NCBI RefSeq assembly: GCF_001307105.1
Contig: NZ_LGYN01000027.1
Location: forward strand, 124,001-188,000
Source: Bacillus australimaris
GTDB taxonomy: Bacteria > Bacillota > Bacilli > Bacillales > Bacillaceae
Reading direction: 5' to 3'
Length of the DNA stretch: 64,000 bases
Part shown: positions 46,674-54,888 of the stretch, piece by piece
Layout: every line of letters starts with the position of its first letter
Numbering within the stretch: position 1 is the first letter of the stretch
Notes under the pieces: model-generated
What the model saw: only the letters and a program-made list of their open reading frames with translations
Told to the model about the DNA's origin: nothing
Databases searched by the model: none
Position numbers and translations under genes: made by a program

Positions 46674-49600
46674 AGCCGATCACGCTAACCATTAAAGGAC
46701 TTCATAGCTTCAGAGAAGAACAAACAATTGACTTTAGCTCATTATGTGACGCAGGGGTGTTTGGCATTTTTGGTCCGACAGGAAGTGGTAAATCGTCCAT
46801 ATTAGATGCCATGACCCTTGCACTCTATGGAAAAGTTGAACGTGCATTAAATAATACGCATGGTATTTTGAACCAAGCGGAAGAAAAACTGTCGGTTTCC
46901 TTTACGTTTGCTTTGCAAAAGGAACACCACATTTCTTATAAAGTCGAACGTGCTTTCAAGCGGGCAGATGAAATGAAAGTCAGAACGACATTATGCCGCC
47001 TGATTGAAATTGGTGAGACGCAGACAGTTCTTGCAGATAAAGCGAGTGAGGTCAATCGTAAAATAGAAGAATTACTCGGGTTAACCATTGATGATTTCAC
47101 GCGAGCGGTTGTTTTGCCTCAAGGGAAGTTTGCAGAATTCCTTTCACTAAAAGGAGCCGACAGGCGTCAAATGCTTCAGCGGTTGTTTAATCTTGAAAAG
47201 TATGGGGATCAGCTCGTCAAACGTTTACGCGCAAAGGCGCAGAATCAGTATGGACAAAAAAATGAACTGCTGGCTGAACTCAATGGTTTAGGAGAAGCTG
47301 GCCCAGAGGCGCTTGCGAAAGCAAAGGAAGCGGCTGAGCAGGCAAAGGCTGTTTTTCAAGAGAAAAAACAAGCACGAGATGAAGCATTCACTGCTTTTAC
47401 GAAGGCGCAAACAATTTGGCAGTATCAAAAGGAACAAGAAGCTTATGAGACAGAACGAAACAACCTGAACCAACTGGCACCATCAATGGAAGAGAAAAAA
47501 GCCAAGCTCAACATCGCTGAGCAGGCAGAGGCATTAAAGCCTTATGCGGATGCATTAACAAAAGCTGAAAATCAGCTTTCTCAAGCTTTGAAAGAGAAGC
47601 AGGAAGCAGAAAAACAGCTACTGCATCAACGAACGATCTATGATCAAATGACGCAGGAGTATGAGCAAGCCCGGCAAAAGAAAATAGAGATGGAACCGGA
47701 ACTTCTCCAAAAGAAAGAGCAGCTCATTCAGCTAAAGGAAATTGAACGAAAAAAAGAAGCGGCTCTTCAGGAAAAGACGAGAATCGAACAGCAAAAAAAT
47801 GAAACAGCGCAGAGATTATTACACAAAAAAGCAGAAGCAGACAATCTCCAATCTCTATTAGAACGGGCACTGGCGAAACAAACACAGCTGAAGCGTGAAC
47901 TGGAGCCATTACAAGTCTCTGTAAAAGAGCGGAAAAGTGTGCAGGATGCTTTGCGTTTAAGCGAAAATGTTCAAAGAATACATCAGAGCATACAAAAGGA
48001 AGAACAAAGGATTGAGGAGCTTAAAAAGCGATCATCACAGACCGCAGCAGCATATGAAAAGCTTCAAAAACAGCAAAAAGACCATCATGAAAAAATAGAT
48101 CAATCGTTTCAAGCGATTGAACAGCTTTATTTCTATGTATGTGAATTCGAACGGGCTCTGTCAGAATGGAGTAAAAGAGAACAAAATCAGAAGCTTGAAA
48201 AATTAAAACAGCGTGATGCGGTTAGGGCTGCAGAATTAAGAAAAGAATTAGCGGCAGAGCTCGTGGATGGTGAGCCATGTCCTGTTTGTGGATCGATTCA
48301 TCATGATCTAAAGGCTTTGGAAAACAATGACCATGAAGAAACAGTGTCACAAATCGATGAAGTGATTCAAAGGATGGACAAAGAGCTCAAGCTGGCGGAG
48401 GAGTATGCAAGAGACATGTATGCTGCAAAGCAGCTGCTGGAAACACATGCCAATCAATTAGTGAAGCAGTTTGCCTTTTTATCTCAGAAAGCTCCCGGTT
48501 CGGAAGTAGCAGCAGCAGTAGAAGCGATGCAAAAGCCAGAGTCCTTACAGTATGTGATGCAAGAATGGAAAGGCATGAAACAAGATATACAAGAAGTTGA
48601 ACGTAAACGAGCTCGTTTAATGGATGAAACGCATGATCAAGCTGCAGAGATCAGCAAGATGAAAGAACAAATGACCTTTGAACAGCAGCGCATCGATGAA
48701 TTAGAGAGCCTGCTCAAGGAGCTTCAATCTGAGCTTTCGCAGCTAACGGCTCAATTTGAACAGGCTTTCCCACACCTTACATTGCATCAAGTACAAGAGA
48801 TGCAAAAGCAAATAGATGAAAAGGACAAACAAGCGGAAGGCTATAAAGAGCGTATTGAGAAAAGTATTTCATTTTTGGAAGAAAAACAACAAGCAAAAGA
48901 ACAGCTTCAAACAGCCATATATGATGTAGAGAAGGAGCTTGACAAACTGGCGCATCAGTTAGAAAGTCAGCAGCAGCTCATCCGTCAATATGAAACAGAT
49001 TTAGGGCGGTATCCATTAAAAGCTGTCTCTATTTCTGATGAACTTATGGAGGTCGAACGCACGCTTGCTCGCCTCAATGAAATGGAACAGCAATCGTACA
49101 AGCAATTACAGCACGCTCAGCAGTTGTTTAGTGAAGCACAAAGCCATTTTTCAAGCAGTGAGCGTCAACTTCAAGAGGCTGGCCGGCGAAACCAAGAAGC
49201 AGAGGCTGCATGGGAAAAAGAAGCAGCGTCCTCTTCTTTTGATAAGCCTCAAGAGATTGAATCTGCTTTCATGAATCAGGCAGCACGTCAATCGGTTAAG
49301 CAAGAAATTGACGAATTTGAGGATAAAAGAAAGCAATGTGCCGCAAACTTAAAGCGAATTTCTGAACTGCTTAAAGATGAGTCGCTTAATGAAAAACAGT
49401 GGACTGACGTGCAACTTAGAAAAGAAGCGGCAGAAAAGGCATTGGAAGAAGCAACGGTGATGAGCGGCTCTGCAAATGAACACCTGCGTGTGATAGAAGA
49501 AAATCACCAGCGCTTTGCAAGTATTCATGAACGATTGGCAGAATTGCAGCAAGAAATTGATCGGCTTGATAAGCTGCAAACCGTTTTTAAAGGAAATACA

Positions 49601-50065
49601 TTTGTTGAGTTTTTGGCAGAAGAACAGCTGGAAAGTGTCAGTCGTGATGCCTCTCACCGTCTTGGTATTTTGACAAGACAAAGATATGCAATTGAGGTTG
49701 ATTCAGAAGGCGGCTTTGTCATGCGCGATGATGCGAATGGCGGTGTCAGGCGTCCAGTGTCCAGCTTGTCCGGCGGGGAAACCTTCCTGACGTCATTGGC
49801 GCTTGCCCTTGCTCTTTCAGCGCAGATTCAGCTGCGAGGTGAGTTCCCGCTGCAATTCTTTTTCCTTGATGAGGGATTCGGTACCCTTGATCAAGACTTA
49901 CTTGATACAGTGATTACCGCATTAGAGAAGTTACAATCTCAAAACTTAGCTGTTGGTGTCATCAGCCACGTGGAAGAATTGAAAATGCGGTTGCCGAAGA
50001 AACTGATTGTCCATCCAGCAGATCCAAGCGGAAAAGGGACAACAGTCTCAATGGAATTAATGTAA
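46670..50065 (+). CDS. sbcC: Exonuclease subunit SbcC (Rad50-type SMC ATPase)
   Basis: 1131 residues from a TTG start (TTGA overlap with sbcD) after AAGAGGAGG. The N-terminal ATPase half has Walker A GPTGSGKSS. Two long coiled coils (about 190-520 and 560-950) flank the zinc hook CPVCG (Cys537/Cys540). The C-terminal half has the ABC signature SSLSGGETFL and Walker B FFLDEGFG. It forms the nuclease complex with SbcD. The length matches B. subtilis SbcC. Confidence 0.96.
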   Translation: MKPITLTIKGLHSFREEQTIDFSSLCDAGVFGIFGPTGSGKSSILDAMTLALYGKVERALNNTHGILNQAEEKLSVSFTFALQKEHHISYKVERAFKRADEMKVRTTLCRLIEIGETQTVLADKASEVNRKIEELLGLTIDDFTRAVVLPQGKFAEFLSLKGADRRQMLQRLFNLEKYGDQLVKRLRAKAQNQYGQKNELLAELNGLGEAGPEALAKAKEAAEQAKAVFQEKKQARDEAFTAFTKAQTIWQYQKEQEAYETERNNLNQLAPSMEEKKAKLNIAEQAEALKPYADALTKAENQLSQALKEKQEAEKQLLHQRTIYDQMTQEYEQARQKKIEMEPELLQKKEQLIQLKEIERKKEAALQEKTRIEQQKNETAQRLLHKKAEADNLQSLLERALAKQTQLKRELEPLQVSVKERKSVQDALRLSENVQRIHQSIQKEEQRIEELKKRSSQTAAAYEKLQKQQKDHHEKIDQSFQAIEQLYFYVCEFERALSEWSKREQNQKLEKLKQRDAVRAAELRKELAAELVDGEPCPVCGSIHHDLKALENNDHEETVSQIDEVIQRMDKELKLAEEYARDMYAAKQLLETHANQLVKQFAFLSQKAPGSEVAAAVEAMQKPESLQYVMQEWKGMKQDIQEVERKRARLMDETHDQAAEISKMKEQMTFEQQRIDELESLLKELQSELSQLTAQFEQAFPHLTLHQVQEMQKQIDEKDKQAEGYKERIEKSISFLEEKQQAKEQLQTAIYDVEKELDKLAHQLESQQQLIRQYETDLGRYPLKAVSISDELMEVERTLARLNEMEQQSYKQLQHAQQLFSEAQSHFSSSERQLQEAGRRNQEAEAAWEKEAASSSFDKPQEIESAFMNQAARQSVKQEIDEFEDKRKQCAANLKRISELLKDESLNEKQWTDVQLRKEAAEKALEEATVMSGSANEHLRVIEENHQRFASIHERLAELQQEIDRLDKLQTVFKGNTFVEFLAEEQLESVSRDASHRLGILTRQRYAIEVDSEGGFVMRDDANGGVRRPVSSLSGGETFLTSLALALALSAQIQLRGEFPLQFFFLDEGFGTLDQDLLDTVITALEKLQSQNLAVGVISHVEELKMRLPKKLIVHPADPSGKGTTVSMELM

Positions 50066-50083
50066 TGTTGAGGTGATGACAGG

Positions 50084-50383
50084 ATGGCAAAGCAAACAAT
50101 TGGATTATGCGAGCTATGTGGAAGACAAGATGTCTTGCTCACAGAACACCACCTAACGCCAAGAGAAGAAGGTGGGGCATTTTTACCGACTGCCTTCCTG
50201 TGCATCCCTTGTCATAAACAAGTACATGCCCTCTTTACAAACCAGGAGCTTGCCGCATGTTTGAACACACTTGATGCGCTGAGGCAGAATGAAAAGCTTG
50301 CATCGTACATCAAATGGATTCGAAAACAGCCGGCAAGCAAGCTGGTCAAAACAAAAAAATCAAGACAACGCAGAAAGAAATAA
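50084..50383 (+). CDS. yisB: HNH-endonuclease-like protein YisB
   Basis: 99 residues. CELCGR and CIPCHKQVH form a Cys pair at each end of a treble-clef HNH-type fold, with LTEHHLTPREEGG as the HNH-like strand. The C-terminus is very basic (KTKKSRQRRKK), suggesting DNA or RNA binding. It lies 18 bp after sbcC and is the last gene of the add-sbc unit, as in B. subtilis. The function is unknown; nuclease activity is inferred only from the motif. Confidence 0.85.
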   Translation: MAKQTIGLCELCGRQDVLLTEHHLTPREEGGAFLPTAFLCIPCHKQVHALFTNQELAACLNTLDALRQNEKLASYIKWIRKQPASKLVKTKKSRQRRKK

Positions 50384-50390
50384 GCATAAA

Positions 50391-50436
50391 AAAGCACTCC
50401 TCTAGTTGAAATGGATGTAGAGGAGCTGCTTTATGC
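50391..50436. terminator. Hairpin between yisB and gerPF
   Basis: AAAGCA-TCCTCTA/TAGAGGA-TGCTTT with an 11-base loop. It overlaps the gerPF stop region and may serve both genes. Confidence 0.7.
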
Positions 50437-50649
50437 ATTGCCTACCATATTCTGATCATTTAAGTCAGGATCCACATAGTTGGTGGCGCTAATGCCGTTA
50501 TTTAATATCAAGAAATCTCCGGTATTCCCCGCTCCAGAGCCTAAAGCAGATTTTGACGAACTTTTAGGCGACAGGTAGAATGAGTCACCGACGTTGACGA
50601 CGCCTCCAGAAATAGAGTTAATGTAAATGGGTCCGACAATTGCTGGCAT
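50431..50649 (-). CDS. gerPF: Spore germination protein GerPF
   Basis: 72 residues from the ATG at 50649; a further in-frame ATG at 50658 overlaps the AAAGG site. It is a small coat-associated protein, MPAIVGPIYINSI at the N-terminus, related to GerPA. A Gly/Ser-rich middle (SALGSGAGNTGDF) is typical. GerP proteins let germinants pass the coat to the receptors. It is the last gene of the gerPA-F unit. Confidence 0.92.
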   Translation of the reverse strand: MPAIVGPIYINSISGGVVNVGDSFYLSPKSSSKSALGSGAGNTGDFLILNNGISATNYVDPDLNDQNMVGNA

Positions 50650-50671
50650 AATCGACATCCTTTATTCGAAG

Positions 50672-51103
50672 TCATATCACCATCATATGCGCAGGTAGGT
50701 CCATTTGTGAGTTTGGCGGACTTTCATCGTTGCTAAATAGCTCCCTGATATGCTTCACTCGCGCAATGCCATTCATAGTGCAAGTAGAGCCGATTTGATA
50801 GACAGAGGACGATGATACCCCTTCTACATGTATTGAAGATACTTTAATCACAGGCTTTTCATGGTAAAATGCCGTTCTAACTGATCGTTCTGGCAGCATC
50901 AATGGAATGGGCTCATAATACACTTCAAATTCTTTCGCATCTAAATTTTCTGCTTCATAACCATAAAACAAACTAACGGTTCGTTGGACAGCTAACACCT
51001 TGACCTTCGGGCATAGCTCCTGTGTATCACCGATTTGAACTACACTCGAAATCCCGACAGAATTCACCTTTGTGAACTTCACTTGAGATGTGCGCTTAAT
51101 CAT
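50672..51103 (-). CDS. gerPE: Spore germination protein GerPE
   Basis: 143 residues, the GerPE type, with two repeated short motifs SVGISSVVQIGDT and VEGVSSSSVYQIGST, which show relation to GerPB and GerPD. No signal peptide. It is slightly longer than I recall for B. subtilis GerPE (about 130). The start ATG overlaps the gerPD stop by one base (TAATG). It sits in the coat layer with other GerP proteins. Confidence 0.9.
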   Translation of the reverse strand: MIKRTSQVKFTKVNSVGISSVVQIGDTQELCPKVKVLAVQRTVSLFYGYEAENLDAKEFEVYYEPIPLMLPERSVRTAFYHEKPVIKVSSIHVEGVSSSSVYQIGSTCTMNGIARVKHIRELFSNDESPPNSQMDLPAHMMVI

Positions 51104-51279
51104 TATCGAGGTGCTAGAGGAACAAACGGGCCAATGATCAGAGATTCAGGCGGTGTATCGAAAATGGAGGATAATTGTACATGGTCTGTGTCCCCGATGA
51201 TAAATAGGGAAGAGGACGATACCCCGACTACTTTAATGCTTCCAGTCTCGATATTGCGGTTGACGACTGTGAAATTCAT
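51103..51279 (-). CDS. gerPD: Spore germination protein GerPD
   Basis: 58 residues: MNFTVVNRNIETGSIKVVGV at the start, then SSSSLFIIGDTDHVQLSS and a Pro-rich end. It shares the IGDT/IGST-type motif with GerPB and GerPE. It overlaps gerPC by four bases (ATGA) and gerPE by one, so the three are translationally coupled. Confidence 0.9.
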   Translation of the reverse strand: MNFTVVNRNIETGSIKVVGVSSSSLFIIGDTDHVQLSSIFDTPPESLIIGPFVPLAPR

Positions 51280-51890
51280 CCGTTTTCCTCTCCTTTCGTT
51301 TCACTTGGAATATGGGCTAAAAAGTGCTCAATCGCCCGTTTTACATCATGCTTTACATATTCAGCAATCTGCTCTGAACGCTGCAGCGGGGTCATATCTT
51401 CCCGGGGTGGCAGCTGTCCCGCATAGTATTTGATCCTGCTGTCAATTTGTTTGCGAATGTCCTCAATGATATGGTGTTTGTTGCTTTCATCGAGTGATCC
51501 TTCATATCGCTGCTCTAGTTCTTCAAGAAGTTCTGGAGCTTCTTCATTTAAAAATGCATCGACAAGCTGCCGTGTTTGATTGAAAAATTGACCAGCCATT
51601 TCTTGCTGCATCATTCCAATTCCCGGGGTTGTTGTTTGGCCCACTTCAAAGTTTTGAACACTGTTTGGATCAGATGGATTGAGGCCGATATTCAGCGTTC
51701 CTTCCAGCCGTTCGATTTTCAGTTGATCAAATTGATAATCTATCCGTTCAATATTCGTTGTCGGTTTATCTTTGATCGTTTGTATTTCCTGCTGAAGCTC
51801 GTTAAGCCTTTTTTCAAGCATCATGATTTGTTGTGTGTGTTTTTGAATGATGCCATACACTTGTGAAGCGTTGCTTTGATAATCATACAT
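51276..51890 (-). CDS. gerPC: Spore germination protein GerPC
   Basis: 204 residues (205 in B. subtilis). The N-terminal coiled-coil segment (about 15-45, IIQKHTQQIMMLEKRLNELQ) is followed by a mixed region with RIDYQFDQLKIERLEGTLNIG. The C-terminal half is charged and helical. It is the largest GerP protein and of a separate family from GerPA/F and GerPB/D/E. The ATG at 51890 follows GGAGGTG. Confidence 0.92.
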   Translation of the reverse strand: MYDYQSNASQVYGIIQKHTQQIMMLEKRLNELQQEIQTIKDKPTTNIERIDYQFDQLKIERLEGTLNIGLNPSDPNSVQNFEVGQTTTPGIGMMQQEMAGQFFNQTRQLVDAFLNEEAPELLEELEQRYEGSLDESNKHHIIEDIRKQIDSRIKYYAGQLPPREDMTPLQRSEQIAEYVKHDVKRAIEHFLAHIPSETKGEENG

Positions 51891-51921
51891 TTACATACAC
51901 CTCCGGGGATTGCAGATGAAC

Positions 51922-52155
51922 TTAAGCTGTTGGTGACTGAAGCGGTACAAAAGGTGCTGTGCTTGCGCCCTGAGATTCTTCAATTCCTTGTGTACCTGCT
52001 GCGGCAGGTGCTGCTTCTACGTAGCTGCCCGTGTTATACAGGTTGGAAAGGGCTTTGATTGATCCAGCACTCCCGATTTGCAGAACAGAGGAGTTACTCA
52101 CAGACTCGACACGTAAATAATTAATTTGTATCGCTTGATTAATATAGAAGTTCAA
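51922..52155 (-). CDS. gerPB: Spore germination protein GerPB
   Basis: 77 residues starting at TTG, with AAGGAG upstream. The N-terminus is MNFYINQAIQINYLRVESV; the SNSSVLQIGSAG motif links it to GerPD and GerPE. The C-terminus is rich in Ala, Pro and Gln. It follows gerPA by 14 bp. Confidence 0.9.
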   Translation of the reverse strand: MNFYINQAIQINYLRVESVSNSSVLQIGSAGSIKALSNLYNTGSYVEAAPAAAGTQGIEESQGASTAPFVPLQSPTA

Positions 52156-52169
52156 CGGATTCTCACTCC

Positions 52170-52391
52170 TTACAAGTTACCAACAAGCGGTTGATCAATG
52201 ACATCACTGTCGTACGTATTTGTCACACTTTTGTAGTTGCTAATTTGCAATTGATCACCTGTATTAAAACTGCCTGCGCCAGCAAACGTTTTAACCTGAC
52301 TATTTGGAGAAATGGTGATACAGTCTCCAACATGAACGACTCCGCTCGTTCCGACGGCATTTACTTTAAAGGCTCCCACAATAGCCGGCAT
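52170..52391 (-). CDS. gerPA: Spore germination protein GerPA
   Basis: 73 residues from the ATG at 52391, after AAAGGATG; the frame four codons upstream overlaps that site. N-terminus [14 protein letters not shown] and middle [19 protein letters not shown], parallel to GerPF. First gene of the unit and preceded by a sigma-K-like promoter, in line with late mother-cell expression known for B. subtilis gerP. Confidence 0.92.
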   Translation of the reverse strand: MPAIVGAFKVNAVGTSGVVHVGDCITISPNSQVKTFAGAGSFNTGDQLQISNYKSVTNTYDSDVIDQPLVGNL

Positions 52392-52444
52392 AGCGGTGCA
52401 CATCCTTTATAAAATTAGGGCACTTCGTTTTGGGCGTTTCACCA

Positions 52445-52471
52445 TAGCTTATGATAGGTCTTTTAATGTGT
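52445..52471 (-). promoter_or_regulatory. Sigma-K-like promoter of gerP
   Basis: Minus strand: AC (52471-52470), 16-bp spacer, CATAAGCTA (52453-52445), a full match to AC-N16/17-CATANNNTA. The gerP operon is sigma-K dependent in B. subtilis. Confidence 0.75.
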
Positions 52472-52517
52472 GATTGTCTTTTTGAAAGCTTTTCATGAGA
52501 GGAATTAGATGTATGGC

Positions 52518-52679
52518 TTACCCTTTGTTTGAGCAATCTTTAGAGGTGGATTTGATGCCTTTATTTAAGAGCATGTCAAGCTCTTGACTGCACCTGATCG
52601 TTTCTTCGGCATTCATCCCGAATTTTTTTGCAGTCTCAATTAAATGTAATCTTTTTTGTTCAATTTCATAATTGATCAT
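52518..52679 (-). CDS. yisI: Spo0E-like phosphatase YisI
   Basis: 53 residues, too short for most gene callers. Two helices: MINYEIEQKRLHLIETAKKF, then TIRCSQELDMLLNK with the Spo0E signature SQELD. The family dephosphorylates Spo0A~P and thereby delays sporulation. It lies between gerPA and the CotH-type gene, as yisI does in B. subtilis. The ribosome site is weak (GAGAGTTGG), so expression may be low. Two Cys near residues 30 and 49 are of unclear meaning. Confidence 0.88.
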   Translation of the reverse strand: MINYEIEQKRLHLIETAKKFGMNAEETIRCSQELDMLLNKGIKSTSKDCSNKG

Positions 52680-52801
52680 AACGGACGCCAACTCTCACAT
52701 TTTTTATCAAATAGAAGGATATGGTTAGTATACCCTATTTTTCTATAAAAAAAGCTGTTTCGTCAATATGAGTAATAAAGTGACAAAATTCGAAAGTGTT
52801 C

Positions 52802-53896
52802 TTACGTGCCAAATATCTCTTTTCTTATCTCAGCTTGTAAATAGCGTCGTCTTTTGTTGATATACTGACGGATTACGTCTCGTTCAGACTGGAGGATGTC
52901 TTTTCGATCTTTTGTATATGGATCATCTCCAATTCGGTACTCAATCGATTCATGCCATTTCTCAATGATTGGACAGAGTCGATCTTCTAAAAAATGAGTA
53001 TCGAGTACATGCTGGAAAAGTGTGTAGTAGTCTCTCTTAAACGACGGAATATCTAGTAATCTAGCAGTTAATGTATTAAATCCGTTTACTGGGATATAAT
53101 CAAACGCCATTTCTTCTCCATGAATGTCCCGGCCCCATGTCGCATCATAATCCCAAGGAAGTACTTGAAACCTTCCTTGTTCATTCACATAAAGAGCGTA
53201 GTTGTGGACAAACCCATCAAAGTTTTGAGTGCAGACCACACCAATGAGCCAGTGGAAATATTGTGTCACATCTAGGTATTGCTCAATTTTTTCTGCGAAT
53301 GTGTCATTTCTTGCTGTGTTGAGAAAGTAAATAAACTCGCTTAAAAGGTGATCATGTTGAGCAGTCCCCGTTTTTTTCTCGTATCCGAGAAGAAGGTGCT
53401 TTTTTGGTTTTTTATCAAAAGAACTTAAAAGGGAGAAGTTCGCGTCATCATCAACTGCATAATAAATGCCGCCTCCTGAAAGCTGTCGTTTTTGAAGAAA
53501 GAACTCATCGACAGATTCTATTTTTAAATAAATGCCTTCTTTTCTTCCGTTTATGGTGAGAAACACATGAGAAGCAGCAGGGCTTAGCACTCCCATCTGC
53601 TCGAAGAAATAAAAGGACAGCCTGTTTCGGATAAATGAAGGATCATTGTACTCTGCATTTAAATGAAAGGTGGATTCGCCTTGTCTTTGTTTTGGCTTTC
53701 GATATTCAATTTGATAGGATTTTTTCTTAAGCTTTCTAATGTGTGACCCGCGGTATGAAGCATAAATATGTGATTTGGATTGACCAGTTTTCAGAATCGC
53801 CTCTACAGGTTCATCGTTCCAAATGTCTTTTTTTAATTCAATCAGGTCCTTTGGATGAATCCACATATCAAGTTGTTTTAAAGGTTCAGTGCTCAT
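52802..53896 (-). CDS. yisJ: CotH-family spore coat protein kinase (YisJ-like)
   Basis: 364 residues. Family motifs: SYQIEYRK and FHLNAEYNDPSFIRNRL in the N-terminal half, VCTQNFDGFVHNYALY, and the acidic metal/catalytic motif LPWDYDATWGRD. In B. subtilis CotH phosphorylates CotB and CotG on Ser; YisJ is the paralogue at this position. It is divergent from a CotG-like gene, the usual kinase/substrate pairing. A CATATCGTA at 53935-53927 (minus) resembles a sigma-K -10, with AC 18 bp upstream. Symbol from position, not from detailed comparison. Confidence 0.85.
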   Translation of the reverse strand: MSTEPLKQLDMWIHPKDLIELKKDIWNDEPVEAILKTGQSKSHIYASYRGSHIRKLKKKSYQIEYRKPKQRQGESTFHLNAEYNDPSFIRNRLSFYFFEQMGVLSPAASHVFLTINGRKEGIYLKIESVDEFFLQKRQLSGGGIYYAVDDDANFSLLSSFDKKPKKHLLLGYEKKTGTAQHDHLLSEFIYFLNTARNDTFAEKIEQYLDVTQYFHWLIGVVCTQNFDGFVHNYALYVNEQGRFQVLPWDYDATWGRDIHGEEMAFDYIPVNGFNTLTARLLDIPSFKRDYYTLFQHVLDTHFLEDRLCPIIEKWHESIEYRIGDDPYTKDRKDILQSERDVIRQYINKRRRYLQAEIRKEIFGT

Positions 53897-54102
53897 ACGT
53901 TCATCAGCCTCCTATATGCTCTTCTTTACGATATGAAAATGAAGGAATGTCCTGTACCGGCTGGTAGGTGTTCATGGAGTTTTAAAGGAAAGAGGCATTC
54001 GTCACGAACACTTGTCTACCGAGTCTCGTAACATAAAGCAGAGAAGATAAACAGCTTTGTCTGTTTGTTTTGTCGAAGCATAGACTGGGAGGGGAATTGT
54101 TC

Positions 54103-54762
54103 GTGAGTACATTTGATCATTCACACATTGAACATGCAGTGGCTTCACTTCGAAGTGAGGGACGTGATCATCACTTAGATCGTGAACCAGAATCGAAACG
54201 TTCGCACAAATCAGCGCGTTCTCGTCAATCAAGTCGCGGTCATTGGTTCTTTGGAGGTGGCGGACGTCGTAAGTCACGCCGTAGTAAAAAAAGCTACAGA
54301 AGTTATCGCTCAAAGAAAAGCTATCGTTCGAAGAAAAGTTACCGCTCAAAGAAAAGCAAGAAGAGTAAAAAATCATGTAAAAGCAAAAAATCTTACAGAA
54401 GCAAAAAGAGCGAACCGAAAAAATCACACCGCAGCAAACAGAGATCACACGATAAGAAGAGCCGTAAGTCACATCGCAGTAAGCGCAGATCTCATAAGAA
54501 GAGCTGCCGCAAGTCACATCGCAGCAAGCGCAGATCCCATCATAAGAAGAGCTGCCGCAAGTCACACCGCAGCAAGCACAGATCACACCATAAGAAGAGC
54601 CGTAAGTCACATCGCAGCCATCGATCTAAACGTTCTCATCACCATAAACGCAGCCGCTCTTGCCATAGATGTGGAAAGAAAAAGCATCGTTCCCGAAATA
54701 GAGGAAATGTTGATCGTAAATGGGAGCAAGGGAACATGTGGGAGTATCGCCGCTATCGCTAA
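54103..54762 (+). CDS. cotG: CotG-like Ser/Lys/Arg-rich spore coat protein
   Basis: 219 residues from the GTG at 54103, eight bases after GGGAGGGG. The N-terminus MSTFDHSHIEHAVASLRSEG and the C-terminal WEQGNMWEYRRYR resemble B. subtilis CotG ends. Between them (about 75-205) is a very basic repeat region built from YRSKKS and then longer KKSCRKSHRSKRRSHH-type units. Such Ser-Lys repeats are CotH kinase targets. The DNA repeats make length polymorphism likely. The name follows the CotG family; it need not be the strict orthologue. Confidence 0.85.
   Translation: MSTFDHSHIEHAVASLRSEGRDHHLDREPESKRSHKSARSRQSSRGHWFFGGGGRRKSRRSKKSYRSYRSKKSYRSKKSYRSKKSKKSKKSCKSKKSYRSKKSEPKKSHRSKQRSHDKKSRKSHRSKRRSHKKSCRKSHRSKRRSHHKKSCRKSHRSKHRSHHKKSRKSHRSHRSKRSHHHKRSRSCHRCGKKKHRSRNRGNVDRKWEQGNMWEYRRYR
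54290..54630. repeat. Tandem repeats within the cotG-like gene
   Basis: An early part (54290-54420) repeats an 18-bp unit encoding YRSKKS. A later part (about 54450-54625) repeats a 48-bp unit of the type AAGAAGAGCTGCCGCAAGTC with about three and a half copies, at about 54495, 54543 and 54591 plus a shorter copy near 54456. In-frame expansion is possible. Confidence 0.8.
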
Positions 54763-54782
54763 ACATGAAATCATCATTTTTG

Positions 54783-54827
54783 AAACCCTTTTTAAAAGAG
54801 AGTATGATAAAAAAGGGTTTTTTTTAT
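54783..54827 (+). terminator. Terminator after the cotG-like gene
   Basis: AAACCCTTTTT/AAAAAGGGTTTTTTTT hairpin with a long T-run. Confidence 0.85.
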
Positions 54828-54888
54828 TTCATAGAGAAATAAAATGAGACATCATAACTTAGCGAAATGAAGATTGTGAGGGGAAGAC

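Noticed and set aside
54002..54610. Long minus-strand frame of about 200 codons rich in Cys, Ser and Tyr, opposite cotG
   Set aside because: It is the antisense shadow of the repeat region; the real gene on the plus strand has a good ribosome site and CotG-like ends.
54290..54630. Possible CRISPR-like repeat array
   Set aside because: Repeats are tandem, without unique spacers, and encode in-frame Ser-Lys-Arg repeats of a coat protein; there are no cas genes.
54182..54847. Second plus-strand frame of about 220 codons overlapping cotG
   Set aside because: An out-of-frame reading of the same repeats, with no ribosome site of its own.
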